Shown: one piece after another, positions 34,294 through 43,517 of the stretch
Layout: each line of letters starts with the position of its first letter
How positions within the stretch are numbered: position 1 is the stretch's first letter
Assembly: GCA_019057795.1 (NCBI GenBank)
Contig: JAHLWS010000024.1
Span: forward strand, 1 to 64,000
Source: Promethearchaeota archaeon
GTDB lineage: Archaea > Asgardarchaeota > Lokiarchaeia > Sigyniarchaeales > SOKP01
DNA length: 64,000 bases
Direction: 5' to 3'
Made by a program: the position numbers and the translations under genes
Notes under the pieces: generated by a model
Database searches by the model: none
The model's input: the letters and a program-made list of their open reading frames with translations, nothing else
What the model was told of the DNA's origin: nothing

Positions 34294-35538
34294 CTATAGA
34301 ACTTTTCTAACCAATTCAGCGATATCAAAAGCTTTAATTTCTTCATTTTTGATATTAGACTTAAACTGATTTAAACAGAAAGGACAAGTTGAGACTATTG
34401 CATCGGCAGAAGTAGTTTTTGCTTCCTCAATACGTTCTTTTGCTGCAAACTCAGATAAATCTTTAAATGCTGATCTAACCCCTCCACCAGAACCACAACA
34501 CCAAGCATTTTCTCTATTTCGATTCATTTCCACTAATTTAATACCCGGTATTTTTTTTAAAAGCATTCTTGGTTGTTTATAAATTCCCATATGTCGTCCG
34601 ATATGGCAAGGATCGTGGTAAGTCACCATCATATTAAGATCTTTATCAAATTTTATTTCTCCTTTATTAAATTTCTCTAATAAGAATTCTGGTAGATGCA
34701 TTACTTCAATTTCATGCTTAATGCCAAACTTATTTGGATATGTTTCTTTTAACATTCGATAACATCCAGCACAAGAAGTAATAATTTTCTCAATTCCAGC
34801 GTCATTAAAAATCTTCATATTTGTCTCAGCAATGTTTTTAGCTTTATCAGTTTGACCCGTCATGTATACTGGAGAACCACAACAGTGTTCATCTTTCAGA
34901 ATTTTAAATTCAATTTTTAGGATATTTAATATCTCCGCTGTTGCAATCGCGACATTTTGCTCTCGATAACTTGAAGTACACCCAACAAAATATGCAATTT
35001 TTGCGTTGGACGATTGATTCAGATGAGGGGGTAACCAATTCAATCTTTTATTATGTTCTTCCATATAAGGATTATTTTCCATTAGGATATGATCCGTATA
35101 TCTAGAATGTTCTGGCATAGGTCCTAAACCTAGTTTAACAGCCTGCTCTCTCATGGCCATTAACCATTCTCCAGCATAATGGTGAATTTCTGGTATTTGG
35201 CATTGTTGCGTACATGCCAAGCATACTGAACATTGATACAATATTTTAGAAAGATTTGCTGACCATTTAACCTTTCCAGATGATACACCCCAACTAAGAA
35301 GATTCTTCCCTCCAAGATAAAAAGCTTCAAATTTTCCAAACTCTCCTGAAGGACAAACACGAGACCAAAATTCTTCTTGATATGTTGTTCGGCAAGTACC
35401 GCATTTTCCACATTGATATAAAATATCCTTATAATGTTCTAAATCCTTGTATCTATCAAGTTTTTTTTGATTTGCCACCGTTGTAATCAGAGTTATACCT
35501 TTTCCTTCTATATACTTAACATTCTTTTCTTTTTCCAT
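34294..35538 (-). CDS. CCG-domain iron-sulfur oxidoreductase subunit (HdrD/GlpC-like), copy 2
   Basis: This 414-residue protein is a close paralogue of the product of 14898-16139. The same clusters are present: CGKCGTCRTTY with CPSG, CSVCLACTQQCQIP, YFVGCTSSYR with CCGSPVYMTG and SCAGCYRML, and YHDPCHIGRH with AWCCGSGGGVR and CPFC. All ligand cysteines are kept, so both copies should be functional. It follows its FAD oxidase by 10 bp, a pair arranged exactly as in copy 1, which shows that the two-gene unit was duplicated as a block. It would pass electrons from the flavoprotein to an unknown acceptor. Confidence 0.9.
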   Translation of the reverse strand: MEKEKNVKYIEGKGITLITTVANQKKLDRYKDLEHYKDILYQCGKCGTCRTTYQEEFWSRVCPSGEFGKFEAFYLGGKNLLSWGVSSGKVKWSANLSKILYQCSVCLACTQQCQIPEIHHYAGEWLMAMREQAVKLGLGPMPEHSRYTDHILMENNPYMEEHNKRLNWLPPHLNQSSNAKIAYFVGCTSSYREQNVAIATAEILNILKIEFKILKDEHCCGSPVYMTGQTDKAKNIAETNMKIFNDAGIEKIITSCAGCYRMLKETYPNKFGIKHEIEVMHLPEFLLEKFNKGEIKFDKDLNMMVTYHDPCHIGRHMGIYKQPRMLLKKIPGIKLVEMNRNRENAWCCGSGGGVRSAFKDLSEFAAKERIEEAKTTSADAIVSTCPFCLNQFKSNIKNEEIKAFDIAELVRKVL

Positions 35539-35548
35539 AATAATTACC

Positions 35549-37015
35549 TCAAATTCCTTGTCCAGGGTTCATTATTTTATTAGGATCAAGTATTTTTCTA
35601 ATCTTCTCAATTAATTTTGTTGTTGCTGGTAGGGTTTTATCCTTGTAGTACTGAACTGCCCATAGTGGAGGTTTATACATAACTACGCCATCTAATTTTT
35701 GTACTGCTTTATGGATCTCTTTAAGAAGAATTCTTGTTTTTTTTATATCTTCAGGGTCATTTTTATTAAAACCTATATTCGTACGAGCAACGCAATAATG
35801 ACCACCCATCATAATTCTACTATAAAATTGGGGGGGTTTATCATATTTTAGACAGATTTCTCTTGATATATTGTAAAACTTTATGATATCTCTTGTGGAA
35901 CAATAGGTTCCTATCCATTGTCCACCTCCACCTCTAGTAAAATTCCAACACCCCCAAAATTGAACCGGAGTTTGGCCTCCTGTGGATGGTGTTAAATGTC
36001 CCATAATTCCTTGAAGATTTTCGGGAAAAGATTCTAATTGTTCTTTAATTGGAAGTGGGTCCATGTCGTATTCTTTACATATATTCATTATCCCCTCACA
36101 CTGTGCTTCATGCTGTTTTTCTGTATATGCTTGAGTTGAGATTAGTCCAAAAAAATCTGGCAAACCAAATTCTAAAGGATCTTTAGCAACATGTTCTTCA
36201 TCCAATCCCATAAGTGCTTGACACCAGCCTATATTTAGAGCGCATAGATCGATAATACCTAATCCTGCTTTCGAAAGTTTAAGGATCATTGGTATACCAT
36301 CATCTATTCTTGGAGCTATTGGCAAAAAATCAGCTCTATATGGTAATTTTGGCCATAATTTTATTGCTGCTTTAGTAACTATTCCAGTAGTCCCTTCCCA
36401 ACCAATAAATAATCCAGCTAAGTCTGGTAATGGTTGCCTACCATACCAATAATTAGAAAGACTACATGAACCAACTCTTATTAATTCCCCAGAACCCAAG
36501 ACTACTTCTAAGCCATTAATAAACTCTGCTCCTGTTCCCCCAAGCATACCAAGATCATACATTCCATAGCATAAGCAAGAAGGTATCACTCCCGTTCCTG
36601 GAGGAGACCATGTTATTCCGGCTTTTAAATCTGGGTGATTTCTGTCGAGATATCCTTTTAAATCAGCCCAAGTAATTCCTCCTTCAACTACAGCATACAT
36701 ATCGTCTTCATTTACTTCAAGAACGCGATTTAGTCTTCTTAAGTCAACTACAATCCCACCCTTTCGAGGTGTGGCTATTGAGCCAAAATTAATACCTGAA
36801 ACCCATGGTATCACAGGGATTTTATATTTATTGGCAATCTTTACTATTTCTTGGACTTGTTCTGCAGTATCTGGCATTATAGCAATATCACATTTACCTT
36901 CTGGTTCAGTTGTAATAAAGTCGTAATGATATAAAAATTGTATTTCAGGATCATCCGAAACATATCTTTCTCCTATTTTCTGCTTTAATTCAGAGACTAC
37001 ATCGTTGATATTCAT
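35549..37015 (-). CDS. FAD-linked 2-hydroxy-acid oxidase (GlcD-like), copy 2
   Basis: This 488-residue protein is a close paralogue of the product of 16141-17562. It has the PCMH FAD domain (IMPDTAEQVQEIVKIANK, PWVSGINFGSI, WSPPGTGVIPSCLCYG, GGTGAEFINGLEVVLGSGE) and the FAD-oxidase C-terminal domain ending in DPNKIMNPGQGI. Between about 275 and 330 it has a slightly longer insert than copy 1, which may alter substrate choice. It is transcribed with the CCG gene downstream and is divergent from the SCP2-like gene, with about 120 bp of promoter region between them. Confidence 0.9.
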   Translation of the reverse strand: MNINDVVSELKQKIGERYVSDDPEIQFLYHYDFITTEPEGKCDIAIMPDTAEQVQEIVKIANKYKIPVIPWVSGINFGSIATPRKGGIVVDLRRLNRVLEVNEDDMYAVVEGGITWADLKGYLDRNHPDLKAGITWSPPGTGVIPSCLCYGMYDLGMLGGTGAEFINGLEVVLGSGELIRVGSCSLSNYWYGRQPLPDLAGLFIGWEGTTGIVTKAAIKLWPKLPYRADFLPIAPRIDDGIPMILKLSKAGLGIIDLCALNIGWCQALMGLDEEHVAKDPLEFGLPDFFGLISTQAYTEKQHEAQCEGIMNICKEYDMDPLPIKEQLESFPENLQGIMGHLTPSTGGQTPVQFWGCWNFTRGGGGQWIGTYCSTRDIIKFYNISREICLKYDKPPQFYSRIMMGGHYCVARTNIGFNKNDPEDIKKTRILLKEIHKAVQKLDGVVMYKPPLWAVQYYKDKTLPATTKLIEKIRKILDPNKIMNPGQGI

Positions 37016-37133
37016 TTTTTATTCACTTTTTTGAATTTTTTAATTAAAATTTTTACATAAAAATAATTATGTTATTGATATTAATTAATTATATTTACTT
37101 TTATATGTTAAAATAATATTTAGGAAGATAAAG

Positions 37134-37556
37134 ATGATTTCGATTCAAAAAGGAGAAGATTTGACTACGATCACTTTGCAAAATATTTTAAGTTATAGGA
37201 AAGACGATGAGGATTTCATAAATCTAGTATTAAACTGGAACAAAAAAGTCTTAATTGAGGTTGATGGTTTTTACCCAGTAGAAGTTATATTTGACCGCAA
37301 CAAAATAAAATTTAAAACAAAGGATTTTGATAAAAAGATAAATCTGAAAGTGAAAATGGACATATATACGTTTTTAGATTTGGCCTTTGGTAGATTAAAT
37401 CCTGTAAAAGCATTCCTTAAAGGGAAGCTTAAAATTAAAGGATTGTTAAAAATTGGAACTGTGTTAAAATTCATGAAAATCTTTTTAGAAACGATGAAAA
37501 TGGTTGCTTCAGAGCCCAATAATAATTATTTTGAATTAAATAAGGAAACAAGATAA
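37134..37556 (+). CDS. SCP2-like sterol/lipid-transfer domain protein
   Basis: This 140-residue single-domain protein has the SCP2 pattern: VLIEVDGFYPVEVIFD (strands), then KINLKVKMDIYTFLDLAFGRLNPVKAFLKGKLKIKG (an F..l..G.l.p..A...GK.ki.G signature) and a hydrophobic C-terminal helix. Such domains bind acyl-CoA or lipids. It is the first gene of a plus-strand group leading to the nitronate monooxygenase-like enzyme and the third FAD/CCG pair, so an acyl-CoA carrier role beside these enzymes is plausible. A related but longer SCP2-like protein heads the second dehydratase cluster (63308-63808). Confidence 0.75.
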   Translation: MISIQKGEDLTTITLQNILSYRKDDEDFINLVLNWNKKVLIEVDGFYPVEVIFDRNKIKFKTKDFDKKINLKVKMDIYTFLDLAFGRLNPVKAFLKGKLKIKGLLKIGTVLKFMKIFLETMKMVASEPNNNYFELNKETR

Positions 37557-37574
37557 TGAGGTGAAAACAAATAC

Positions 37575-37682
37575 ATGACCGAAACAAAAGAAATAAATGT
37601 GTATGAGAAGATAAGTAAAGTTTATCCAATTGTTCCTTACAGAAAAATTACTTTTAAAAATTCTGTTAATTTATTCAAATAA
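37575..37682 (+). pseudogene. remnant of a FAD-linked oxidase gene (internal deletion)
   Basis: The first 15 codons (MTETKEINVYEKISK) match the start of the intact FAD oxidase at 38788 with one changed residue at both DNA and protein level. The next codons (YPIVPY) resemble the PIVPY segment about 60 codons further into that gene, and the frame then ends at TAA 37682 after 35 codons. This looks like an old copy of the 38788 gene that lost its interior and 3' end. A possible ribosome binding site (GAGGTG) remains upstream. Confidence 0.65.
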
Positions 37683-37696
37683 AAGTGAAACATTAA

Positions 37697-38728
37697 ATGA
37701 TTGAAACAAATATAACAAAAATGTTCGGGATAAAACACCCGATTTTTAGTGCTCCAATGGGTCCTTTTTTTACCCGCGATTTAGCTCTGGCTGTCAGTGA
37801 AGCTGGTGGATTAGGAGTATTATCTAACGTTAATATCACTGGTACAGATCCTGTTGCAGAACATAAGGCAAGCATAGAGTATATGATTGAACATACTGAT
37901 AAACCGTTCGGTCTCAATATTCTTACATCTCGGAATAATCCGGGAGTCAGACAAATGGTCAGATCATTACCGAAAATTGTCATGAGTAATGTAAGAATGA
38001 GAGATCAATGTAAGTATTGGTTGACCTCTGCAGGTTCTTCAAAAATTCTCGCAGGAGCGAAATATTTTAAAGAATTAAGAGAGAATTCAGAAGTTAAGCA
38101 CTTTCACGTAGCCCCAGCTGTATGGTTGGCTCAAAAGTGTGTGGATTCAGGAGTAGATGGAATAGTGGTGACTGGAACTGAAGGTGGAGGGCACCAATCA
38201 TATGAGAGAGTCAGTACTCTTGTTCTGCTTCAACAGATTAATAATAAATTTCCTGATTTACCAAAGATTGCTTGTGGGGGTTTTGCTACTGGAGAAGCTT
38301 TAGCCGCTGGTCTTTCACTAGGTGCAGGAGCAGTAGCAATGGGTTCAAGATTTATTGCTTCTAAACAGAGTGAATTTCATGAGAAATATAAAGCATTAAT
38401 TCCCCCTGGAAAACCACAGGATACCGGACTTTATACAGGATCCTTCGGTCCTATTCGCTTATACAAAAACGAGTATGCATTATCGCATCCAGCGCCTAGC
38501 AGCAAAGAAGAAATGATCGCTTACGAAAATTCAATATCTCCAGAACAAAGAGCAAAAGATTTAGGTGCTTATGATAGAGTATATAACGGTGATATTGACA
38601 CGGGAGCGGTTCTACTTGGTCAATCAATAGGTATTATCGATAGTATAGACGATGTCAATGACATTATTGAGAGAATAATGAATCAAGCTGAAAATATAAT
38701 TAGAAGGAATAATTCCATGCTGAGATAA
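37697..38728 (+). CDS. nitronate monooxygenase / FabK-like FMN protein
   Basis: This 343-residue TIM-barrel flavoprotein has the family motifs IFSAPMGPFF at the N-terminus, VDGIVVTGTEGGGHQ (the GxxxGGH phosphate loop with the catalytic-site His) and ACGGFATGEALAAGLSLGAGAVAMGSRFIAS (second FMN loop). Members oxidise nitronates or reduce enoyl thioesters (FabK); the sequence alone does not separate these. With SCP2-like and 2-hydroxy-acid oxidase genes on either side, a role with acyl thioesters is at least as likely as nitronate detoxification (inference). It starts 14 bp after the oxidase remnant, which therefore appears to have decayed within an operon. Confidence 0.85.
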   Translation: MIETNITKMFGIKHPIFSAPMGPFFTRDLALAVSEAGGLGVLSNVNITGTDPVAEHKASIEYMIEHTDKPFGLNILTSRNNPGVRQMVRSLPKIVMSNVRMRDQCKYWLTSAGSSKILAGAKYFKELRENSEVKHFHVAPAVWLAQKCVDSGVDGIVVTGTEGGGHQSYERVSTLVLLQQINNKFPDLPKIACGGFATGEALAAGLSLGAGAVAMGSRFIASKQSEFHEKYKALIPPGKPQDTGLYTGSFGPIRLYKNEYALSHPAPSSKEEMIAYENSISPEQRAKDLGAYDRVYNGDIDTGAVLLGQSIGIIDSIDDVNDIIERIMNQAENIIRRNNSMLR

Positions 38729-38787
38729 GACCGAAGCCCAATGTGAATTATATAAAATAAATAAGAATACAAGGTGATATAACTTTA

Positions 38788-40269
38788 ATGACCGAAACAA
38801 AAGAAAGAAATGTGTATGAGAAGATAAGTAAAGAGGATGTGCTTAAAAAGCTAGTCGAAATATTTGGAGAAAAATATGTAACCAATAAGTCTGGAGATTT
38901 ATACCCCTATTCGTACGATATGACCGAATGTGAGCCTCACATGCCTGATTTCATAGTTATTCCTGAAAATACTTCGCAATTAATCGAACTTGTTAAGTTT
39001 TGTAATTCTAATTTAATTCCCATTGTTCCTTACATATCTGGAAATAATGTAGGGGGTTTAACGATTCCGGAAAACGGTGGGATTCTCGTTGATTTTGGTA
39101 AAAAGATGAATAAAATTCTGCATGTTGATGACAATATGATGTACGCTCTCCTAGAACCTGGAGTTACTTTTGGTCAATTGAAAAAACACTTAGACGAAAA
39201 TTACCCACACTTAAGATATAGTTATCCTTATGCACCTCCATACGCAGGGGTTGTTGGAAACGTGATATTGAGTGGTATGAATAATCTCTCGTGTAAAATT
39301 GGATCAATGGGCGATTCAATTAACGGTTTAGAGGTAATTACTGCTGACGGCGAAATCGCTAGGATTGGCTCGTGTTTTTATGGAAAGGATGAAGCAGCCC
39401 CCGATAGTTGGTGGTGTAGATACCCTATGCCTGATTTAATGGGAATCTTTATCAACTGGCAAGGTATGACAGGTTTAGTAACCAAATGTGCCGTTCAACT
39501 ATGGCCTAATCCATCCATCAAACAAACCTATATCGCCATTGCTTTTGAACTTACAGATGTAGCTTCAGTAATGAGGGAAGTCGGGAGAACAGATGTCATC
39601 GACGGTATTTCAGCAGTTAGCATCGAAGTAGTAAAGATGGCTATAGAAATTCCTGAGCCTAAAAAATTTCCAGGTGAACCCTACTTTGCAGTGATGTTTT
39701 CAATCTCGGCAAAAACAAAAAATCAATTCAATGCTAGATTGGAAATTTTATCCAATGTAATCGAGAATTTAAATAAACAAGGGAAAAAAGTAATTTTAGT
39801 TAATGCTGACGAGTACGTCAAATTATTTAACTTAAGACTTAGGTGTTACCTCGATTTACCGTCCGTAGTACTTCCACTAGTAGAGTATTCAGGATTAACT
39901 TGGTTTGGGTCGTATGCTCCAAGTCACAAGCTCGAAGAACTAATCGAAAATGTGTATAAATTATTTAATAAACACAATATCACTCCATTTATTTACATGA
40001 AAATGATGAAATCAAGTCATTACGCGATATTTCGTCCTATTATGCGATATAACAAGTTTAAAGAAGGCGAAGAAGAAAGATACCACAAGCTATTAGAAGA
40101 AATAACTGATGTTTCAGTCGATTTAGGCTGTATACCATACAAAACCCCTGCTTGGATGACGGAAAAAATGCGCAAGAAGATTAACCCAGGATGGATTAAC
40201 CTCTTTGAAAAAATAAAGAAATGTATGGACCCAAACAATATATTTAACCCAGGAAGGTGGAATACATAA
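38788..40269 (+). CDS. FAD-linked 2-hydroxy-acid oxidase (GlcD-like), copy 3
   Basis: This 493-residue protein is more diverged than copies 1 and 2 but has the same architecture: PCMH FAD domain (VIPENTSQLIELVKFCN, PYISGNNVGGL, GGILVDFGKKMNKIL, YAPPYAGVVGNVILSG, GDSINGLEVITADGE) and a C-terminal oxidase domain with SSHYAIFRPIM, ending in DPNNIFNPGRWN. The stop is directly followed by the ATG of its CCG partner (TAAATG). It lies on the plus strand, opposite to the copy 2 pair. A degraded 5' copy of this gene is found at 37575-37682. Confidence 0.88.
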   Translation: MTETKERNVYEKISKEDVLKKLVEIFGEKYVTNKSGDLYPYSYDMTECEPHMPDFIVIPENTSQLIELVKFCNSNLIPIVPYISGNNVGGLTIPENGGILVDFGKKMNKILHVDDNMMYALLEPGVTFGQLKKHLDENYPHLRYSYPYAPPYAGVVGNVILSGMNNLSCKIGSMGDSINGLEVITADGEIARIGSCFYGKDEAAPDSWWCRYPMPDLMGIFINWQGMTGLVTKCAVQLWPNPSIKQTYIAIAFELTDVASVMREVGRTDVIDGISAVSIEVVKMAIEIPEPKKFPGEPYFAVMFSISAKTKNQFNARLEILSNVIENLNKQGKKVILVNADEYVKLFNLRLRCYLDLPSVVLPLVEYSGLTWFGSYAPSHKLEELIENVYKLFNKHNITPFIYMKMMKSSHYAIFRPIMRYNKFKEGEEERYHKLLEEITDVSVDLGCIPYKTPAWMTEKMRKKINPGWINLFEKIKKCMDPNNIFNPGRWNT

Positions 40270-41448
40270 ATGATAGAAATTGATAAAAGTCTCGTAGGAA
40301 AAGATGTTTTGGAATTAGCATTTGATAACTGTATCCGTTGTTCTACATGTAAATATTCTTATAAGGGTTTCGAACCTTCGTGTCCTTCAGGAGAAAAGTT
40401 TTTATTCGAATCGTATTGGGCATCTGGGAAAATAAGAATAATAAGAGGTGTCGTAACTGGCGAATTAGAATGGTCTGAGGATTTAAAAGATGCTATTTTT
40501 GCTTGTCCAACTTGTGGAGCTTGTATGGACGCTTGTCAAGCGCCTCACGCCGATTATATCGTAGATATGATAGAAGCCCTAAGAGAATTAGCTGTAAAAC
40601 ATATCGGACCAGCTACAAACCAAGAGTTTCTGGTTTCTCGTTGCGAAGAGAATTGTAATCCTTATGGAGAGTCTAACTCTGATAATGAAGCGTTGAAAAA
40701 ACAATTTGACTTACCAGATAAAGCAGATTGGGTTTACTATATTGGTTGTACTTCTAATTACCGCCAACAAAGTTTAAGGGATTCAACTTTAAGATTCTTA
40801 AAAAAAAGCGGTATAAATTTCACTTTAATAGATGAGCATTGTTGTACGAGTCCTATGATTCGAACTGGTCAACTTAGCATTGTTAAGGATTATATGAGCT
40901 ATAATATCGCTCAAATTAAAAATATTGGGGCTACTAAAGTTATTACCTCATGTGCGGGTTGTTATAGAACATTTAAAAAAGATTTCGAAAAATTTGGCGA
41001 AGAATACGATTTTGAAGTGTTCCACACTTTAGAATTAGTAAAACAACTATTAGACGACGATAAATTAAAGTTTAAATCGAAGTATAATAAAACAGTGACT
41101 TATCACGACCCTTGTCATCTTGGAAGGCATATGGGCGTTTATGAACTTCCTAGAGCGATTTACAAGCAAATCCCGGGGTTAAAGCTAGTAGAAATGAAAA
41201 GAAATAGGAATTTTGCTTGGTGTTGCGGAGCTGGAGGTGGCGTAAAAATTGGATACCCTGAATGGTCTGTAGAAATATCAAAAGAACACCTTGAAGAGGC
41301 TAAGGAGACCGAAGCAACGGTAATATCGTCAGTATGCCCTTTTTGTAGGACGAACTTAAGCGATGCAAATGATAATTATAACTTTGAATTTGAAGTACTT
41401 GACCTAATGGAAATCATAGATCAATTAGATATTAAAATTGAGAAATAA
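40270..41448 (+). CDS. CCG-domain iron-sulfur oxidoreductase subunit (HdrD/GlpC-like), copy 3
   Basis: This 392-residue protein has CIRCSTCKY with CPSG, CPTCGACMDACQAP (second cluster), YIGCTSNYRQ with CCTSPMIRTG (CCT in place of the first CCG) and SCAGCYRTF, then YHDPCHLGRH with AWCCGAGGGVK and CPFCR. Gly to Thr in the first CCG motif is the one notable difference from copies 1 and 2. It starts immediately after the stop of its FAD oxidase. It is cytosolic and would take electrons from the flavoprotein; the terminal acceptor is unknown. Confidence 0.88.
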   Translation: MIEIDKSLVGKDVLELAFDNCIRCSTCKYSYKGFEPSCPSGEKFLFESYWASGKIRIIRGVVTGELEWSEDLKDAIFACPTCGACMDACQAPHADYIVDMIEALRELAVKHIGPATNQEFLVSRCEENCNPYGESNSDNEALKKQFDLPDKADWVYYIGCTSNYRQQSLRDSTLRFLKKSGINFTLIDEHCCTSPMIRTGQLSIVKDYMSYNIAQIKNIGATKVITSCAGCYRTFKKDFEKFGEEYDFEVFHTLELVKQLLDDDKLKFKSKYNKTVTYHDPCHLGRHMGVYELPRAIYKQIPGLKLVEMKRNRNFAWCCGAGGGVKIGYPEWSVEISKEHLEEAKETEATVISSVCPFCRTNLSDANDNYNFEFEVLDLMEIIDQLDIKIEK

Positions 41449-41633
41449 AAATAAATTGAATCGTCAATTTTCTTTAATTCTTTTTTAAACCACTCTTTAG
41501 CTGTCACCTTAATACCTTAAAATGAAAGATCTCACTCATTTTAAAACATTAGAAAATTATAATTATATACAAATTTATTATTATTATGTTAATCGTAGAA
41601 TAAATTATAATATTTTTAAGAGGTTAAATTTAA

Positions 41634-41963
41634 ATGAAAGATATTGATCAGATGGAAGAAATGATCATGGCATTAACTCCAGCAGAACGAGCGCAACTAT
41701 TACAAAAAATTGTGCAACATTTAGGTGAAAATTTTCCTAATATTGAAAGTGATCCAACCATATGTGGTGGTGAACCAAGAATTGTAAGAACAAGAATACC
41801 AATATGGCTTTTAGTACAGGCGCGGCGATTAGGAACAACTGAAGCGGACATCTTAAAAAGCTATCCTTCATTACGAGCCGAAGATATAGTAAGTGCTTGG
41901 GCATATTATCGAAGCCATAAAGAAGAAATTGAACAACAGATCAGAGAAAATGAGGAAGCATAA
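41634..41963 (+). CDS. DUF433 family antitoxin
   Basis: This 109-residue protein has an N-terminal helical segment (LTPAERAQLLQKIVQHLGE) and a typical DUF433 winged-helix region (SDPTICGGEPRIVRTRIPIWLL, then ADILKSYPSLRAEDIVSAWAYY). DUF433 proteins are the antitoxin partners of DUF5615 PIN-like toxins and repress their own operons. GAGG lies upstream of ATG 41634. The toxin gene follows after 3 bp. This pair marks the start of an accessory stretch. Confidence 0.85.
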   Translation: MKDIDQMEEMIMALTPAERAQLLQKIVQHLGENFPNIESDPTICGGEPRIVRTRIPIWLLVQARRLGTTEADILKSYPSLRAEDIVSAWAYYRSHKEEIEQQIRENEEA

Positions 41964-41966
41964 AAT

Positions 41967-42308
41967 ATGATTCGTTTTTATGCAAATGAAAATTTTCCCC
42001 TTCCAGTCGTACAACATCTCAGAAAATTTGGATATGAATTTATAACTCTTCAAGAAACAGGTCTTGCAGGAAAGGCAATATCAGATGAAGAGGTTTTAAA
42101 ATATTCAATAAAACAGAAGTGCGTCCTAATAACTTTCAATAGAAAACATTTCATTCATTTGCATAAAGAAAATCCCGACCATCATGGCATTATTGTTTGC
42201 ACATTTGATCCCGATTTTAAGGATCTCGCAAATCATATTCATCAAGCTATCGCTAAAGAAGATAATTTATTTAAAAAATTAATTAGAATTAATCGCCCAA
42301 TGAGATAA
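41967..42308 (+). CDS. DUF5615 PIN-like toxin
   Basis: This 113-residue PIN-like nuclease begins with FYANENFPLPVVQHLRKFG, the place of the first acidic residue, and has SDEEVLKYSIKQ and VLITFNRKHFIHLHK, in which Asn stands where classical PIN domains have Asp, as is normal in this family. HHGIIVCTFD follows. It is probably an RNase toxin neutralised by the DUF433 protein encoded 3 bp upstream. The frame is intact. Confidence 0.83.
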   Translation: MIRFYANENFPLPVVQHLRKFGYEFITLQETGLAGKAISDEEVLKYSIKQKCVLITFNRKHFIHLHKENPDHHGIIVCTFDPDFKDLANHIHQAIAKEDNLFKKLIRINRPMR

Positions 42309-42505
42309 AACTAGGAAGGAATAAATATTACTTACTGATTGTTAGATTATTTTTAATAAATTTCCTATGACTTTTAATGGAGGTTTGATTCCTTTTTTCT
42401 CAAAAAAAGTTGGATAATTACATCCCAAGCAGATAAGGGCTATTCTAAAGGTCTAGTAACATATAATTATTGATTCATAATCGACAGTCGCTATAGGGGA
42501 CCATC
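42309..42505. other. short gap with tRNA-3'-end-like repeat and possible toxin remnant
   Basis: The segment at 42377-42399 resembles a tRNA T-arm and 3' end and recurs at 45588. On the minus strand, directly after the antitoxin stop at 42506, a tiny frame (MVPYSDCRL) could be the start of a lost toxin gene. Confidence 0.3.
42377..42399 (+). repeat. 23-bp direct repeat, copy A (tRNA T-arm-like)
   Basis: ATGGAGGTTTGATTCC followed by a T-run and C. It matches copy B at 45588-45610 in 20 of 23 positions. The core resembles a TΨC arm. It could be an attachment-site relic. Confidence 0.4.
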
Positions 42506-42700
42506 TTATTTCAACCATTCTTTAAACCTTTCTTTTACATCATCATGGGATATAAATTCTCCCTTATCCAACTGCTCAATACCTTTTGTAATCATTTGCT
42601 GAACATAAATTGATTCCATGATATCATCGTAATTAGCATCATTTGGAAGCTTTTTAATTGATTCAATTACCTTTTCTTTTATTGTTTGCATATTCTTCAA
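42506..42700 (-). CDS. orphan antitoxin-like protein (RelB/ParD-like)
   Basis: This 64-residue protein is helical: QTIKEKVIESIKKLPNDANYDDIMESIYVQQMITKGIEQLDKGEFISHDDVKERFKEWLK-type layout, split here as an N-terminal regulator helix pair and a C-terminal toxin-neutralising tail ending in WLK. Proteins of this kind usually precede a RelE/ParE toxin gene. Downstream on the same strand only a nine-codon frame remains, so the toxin is missing or lost. Confidence 0.6.
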   Translation of the reverse strand: MKNMQTIKEKVIESIKKLPNDANYDDIMESIYVQQMITKGIEQLDKGEFISHDDVKERFKEWLK

Positions 42701-43016
42701 TATTTATAATGTATTTATAATTTAAATTATTAATCTTAGGATTGATTAAATCTTAAAATAATTAAATAAATCAATTAAAAGTGAGTGAAAATGCTTAATA
42801 TCTGCCCTATTTGGGTAGAATACTAAAAAATTTAAGAAAAAGGATCATTCTAACTAAGAAAATTTTAATTTTCCATTTAGGGAATATTCATGCAGATTAA
42901 TCCTTACAAGTAGTATTTTATAAACTTCCTATGTAATAATTGCATATACATTTAAATTGAGTGAAATTCTAATATACTTTAACACTTGATATGACAACAT
43001 TTAGCGTGAGAAAAGG
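42701..43016. other. A+T-rich gap, 316 bp
   Basis: I see no frame, repeat or hairpin worth naming. A TATA-like ATACATTTAAATTG (about 42950-42960) may serve the gene starting at 43017. Confidence 0.35.
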
Positions 43017-43517
43017 ATGAAATATAAAAGAAATCAATATTCTGAAGGAGTTAGCGTTTGCTCTTTCATTATAGCTGGTATTTTAATTTATTGGGGAACT
43101 AATGATATCTTTGTACCCCTTTGGGCTGGTACATCAATTAATTGGTGGGGACTCTTCTGGTATGCAATTGCGGCAGCTATTATTGGCGGTCAGATCGCAG
43201 CGTGGGCTAACAGAAGTAAACTAAGAAACGCTGTTTTATACGAGTATGAGGAACATCCGGAAGCAACCATCGAAGAAATTAGCCAAAACACGGGAATTAC
43301 TATAAAAGATGTACAAGCCATAATTTTAGACTTAAAAGCAAGTGGCTTATTACGAGGTAAATTCTCTTCCACTACAGGACAATTGACTCATGCAGAAGTT
43401 ATAAAAAAACCACAAGGAGAAGTTTCAGAAGGAAAAGTAACTTATTGTCCAAATTGTGGAACCGCAAAAGTAAAAGAATCGGCAGTATTTTGCTCATATT
43501 GCGGTACAAAATTATAA
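43017..43517 (+). CDS. membrane protein with winged-helix and C-terminal zinc ribbon
   Basis: This 166-residue protein has two hydrophobic segments at about 13-30 and 42-60 (SVCSFIIAGILIYWG, WWGLFWYAIAAAIIGGQIA). A winged-helix-like unit follows (about 75-115: LYEYEEHPEATIEEISQNTG, VQAIILDLKASGLLRGKF). The C-terminal zinc ribbon has CPNC and CSYC (about 143-162). Membrane-tethered winged-helix proteins with a zinc ribbon occur in several archaea, probably as regulators, but the target is unknown. The ATG at 43017 follows AAAGG. Confidence 0.7.
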   Translation: MKYKRNQYSEGVSVCSFIIAGILIYWGTNDIFVPLWAGTSINWWGLFWYAIAAAIIGGQIAAWANRSKLRNAVLYEYEEHPEATIEEISQNTGITIKDVQAIILDLKASGLLRGKFSSTTGQLTHAEVIKKPQGEVSEGKVTYCPNCGTAKVKESAVFCSYCGTKL

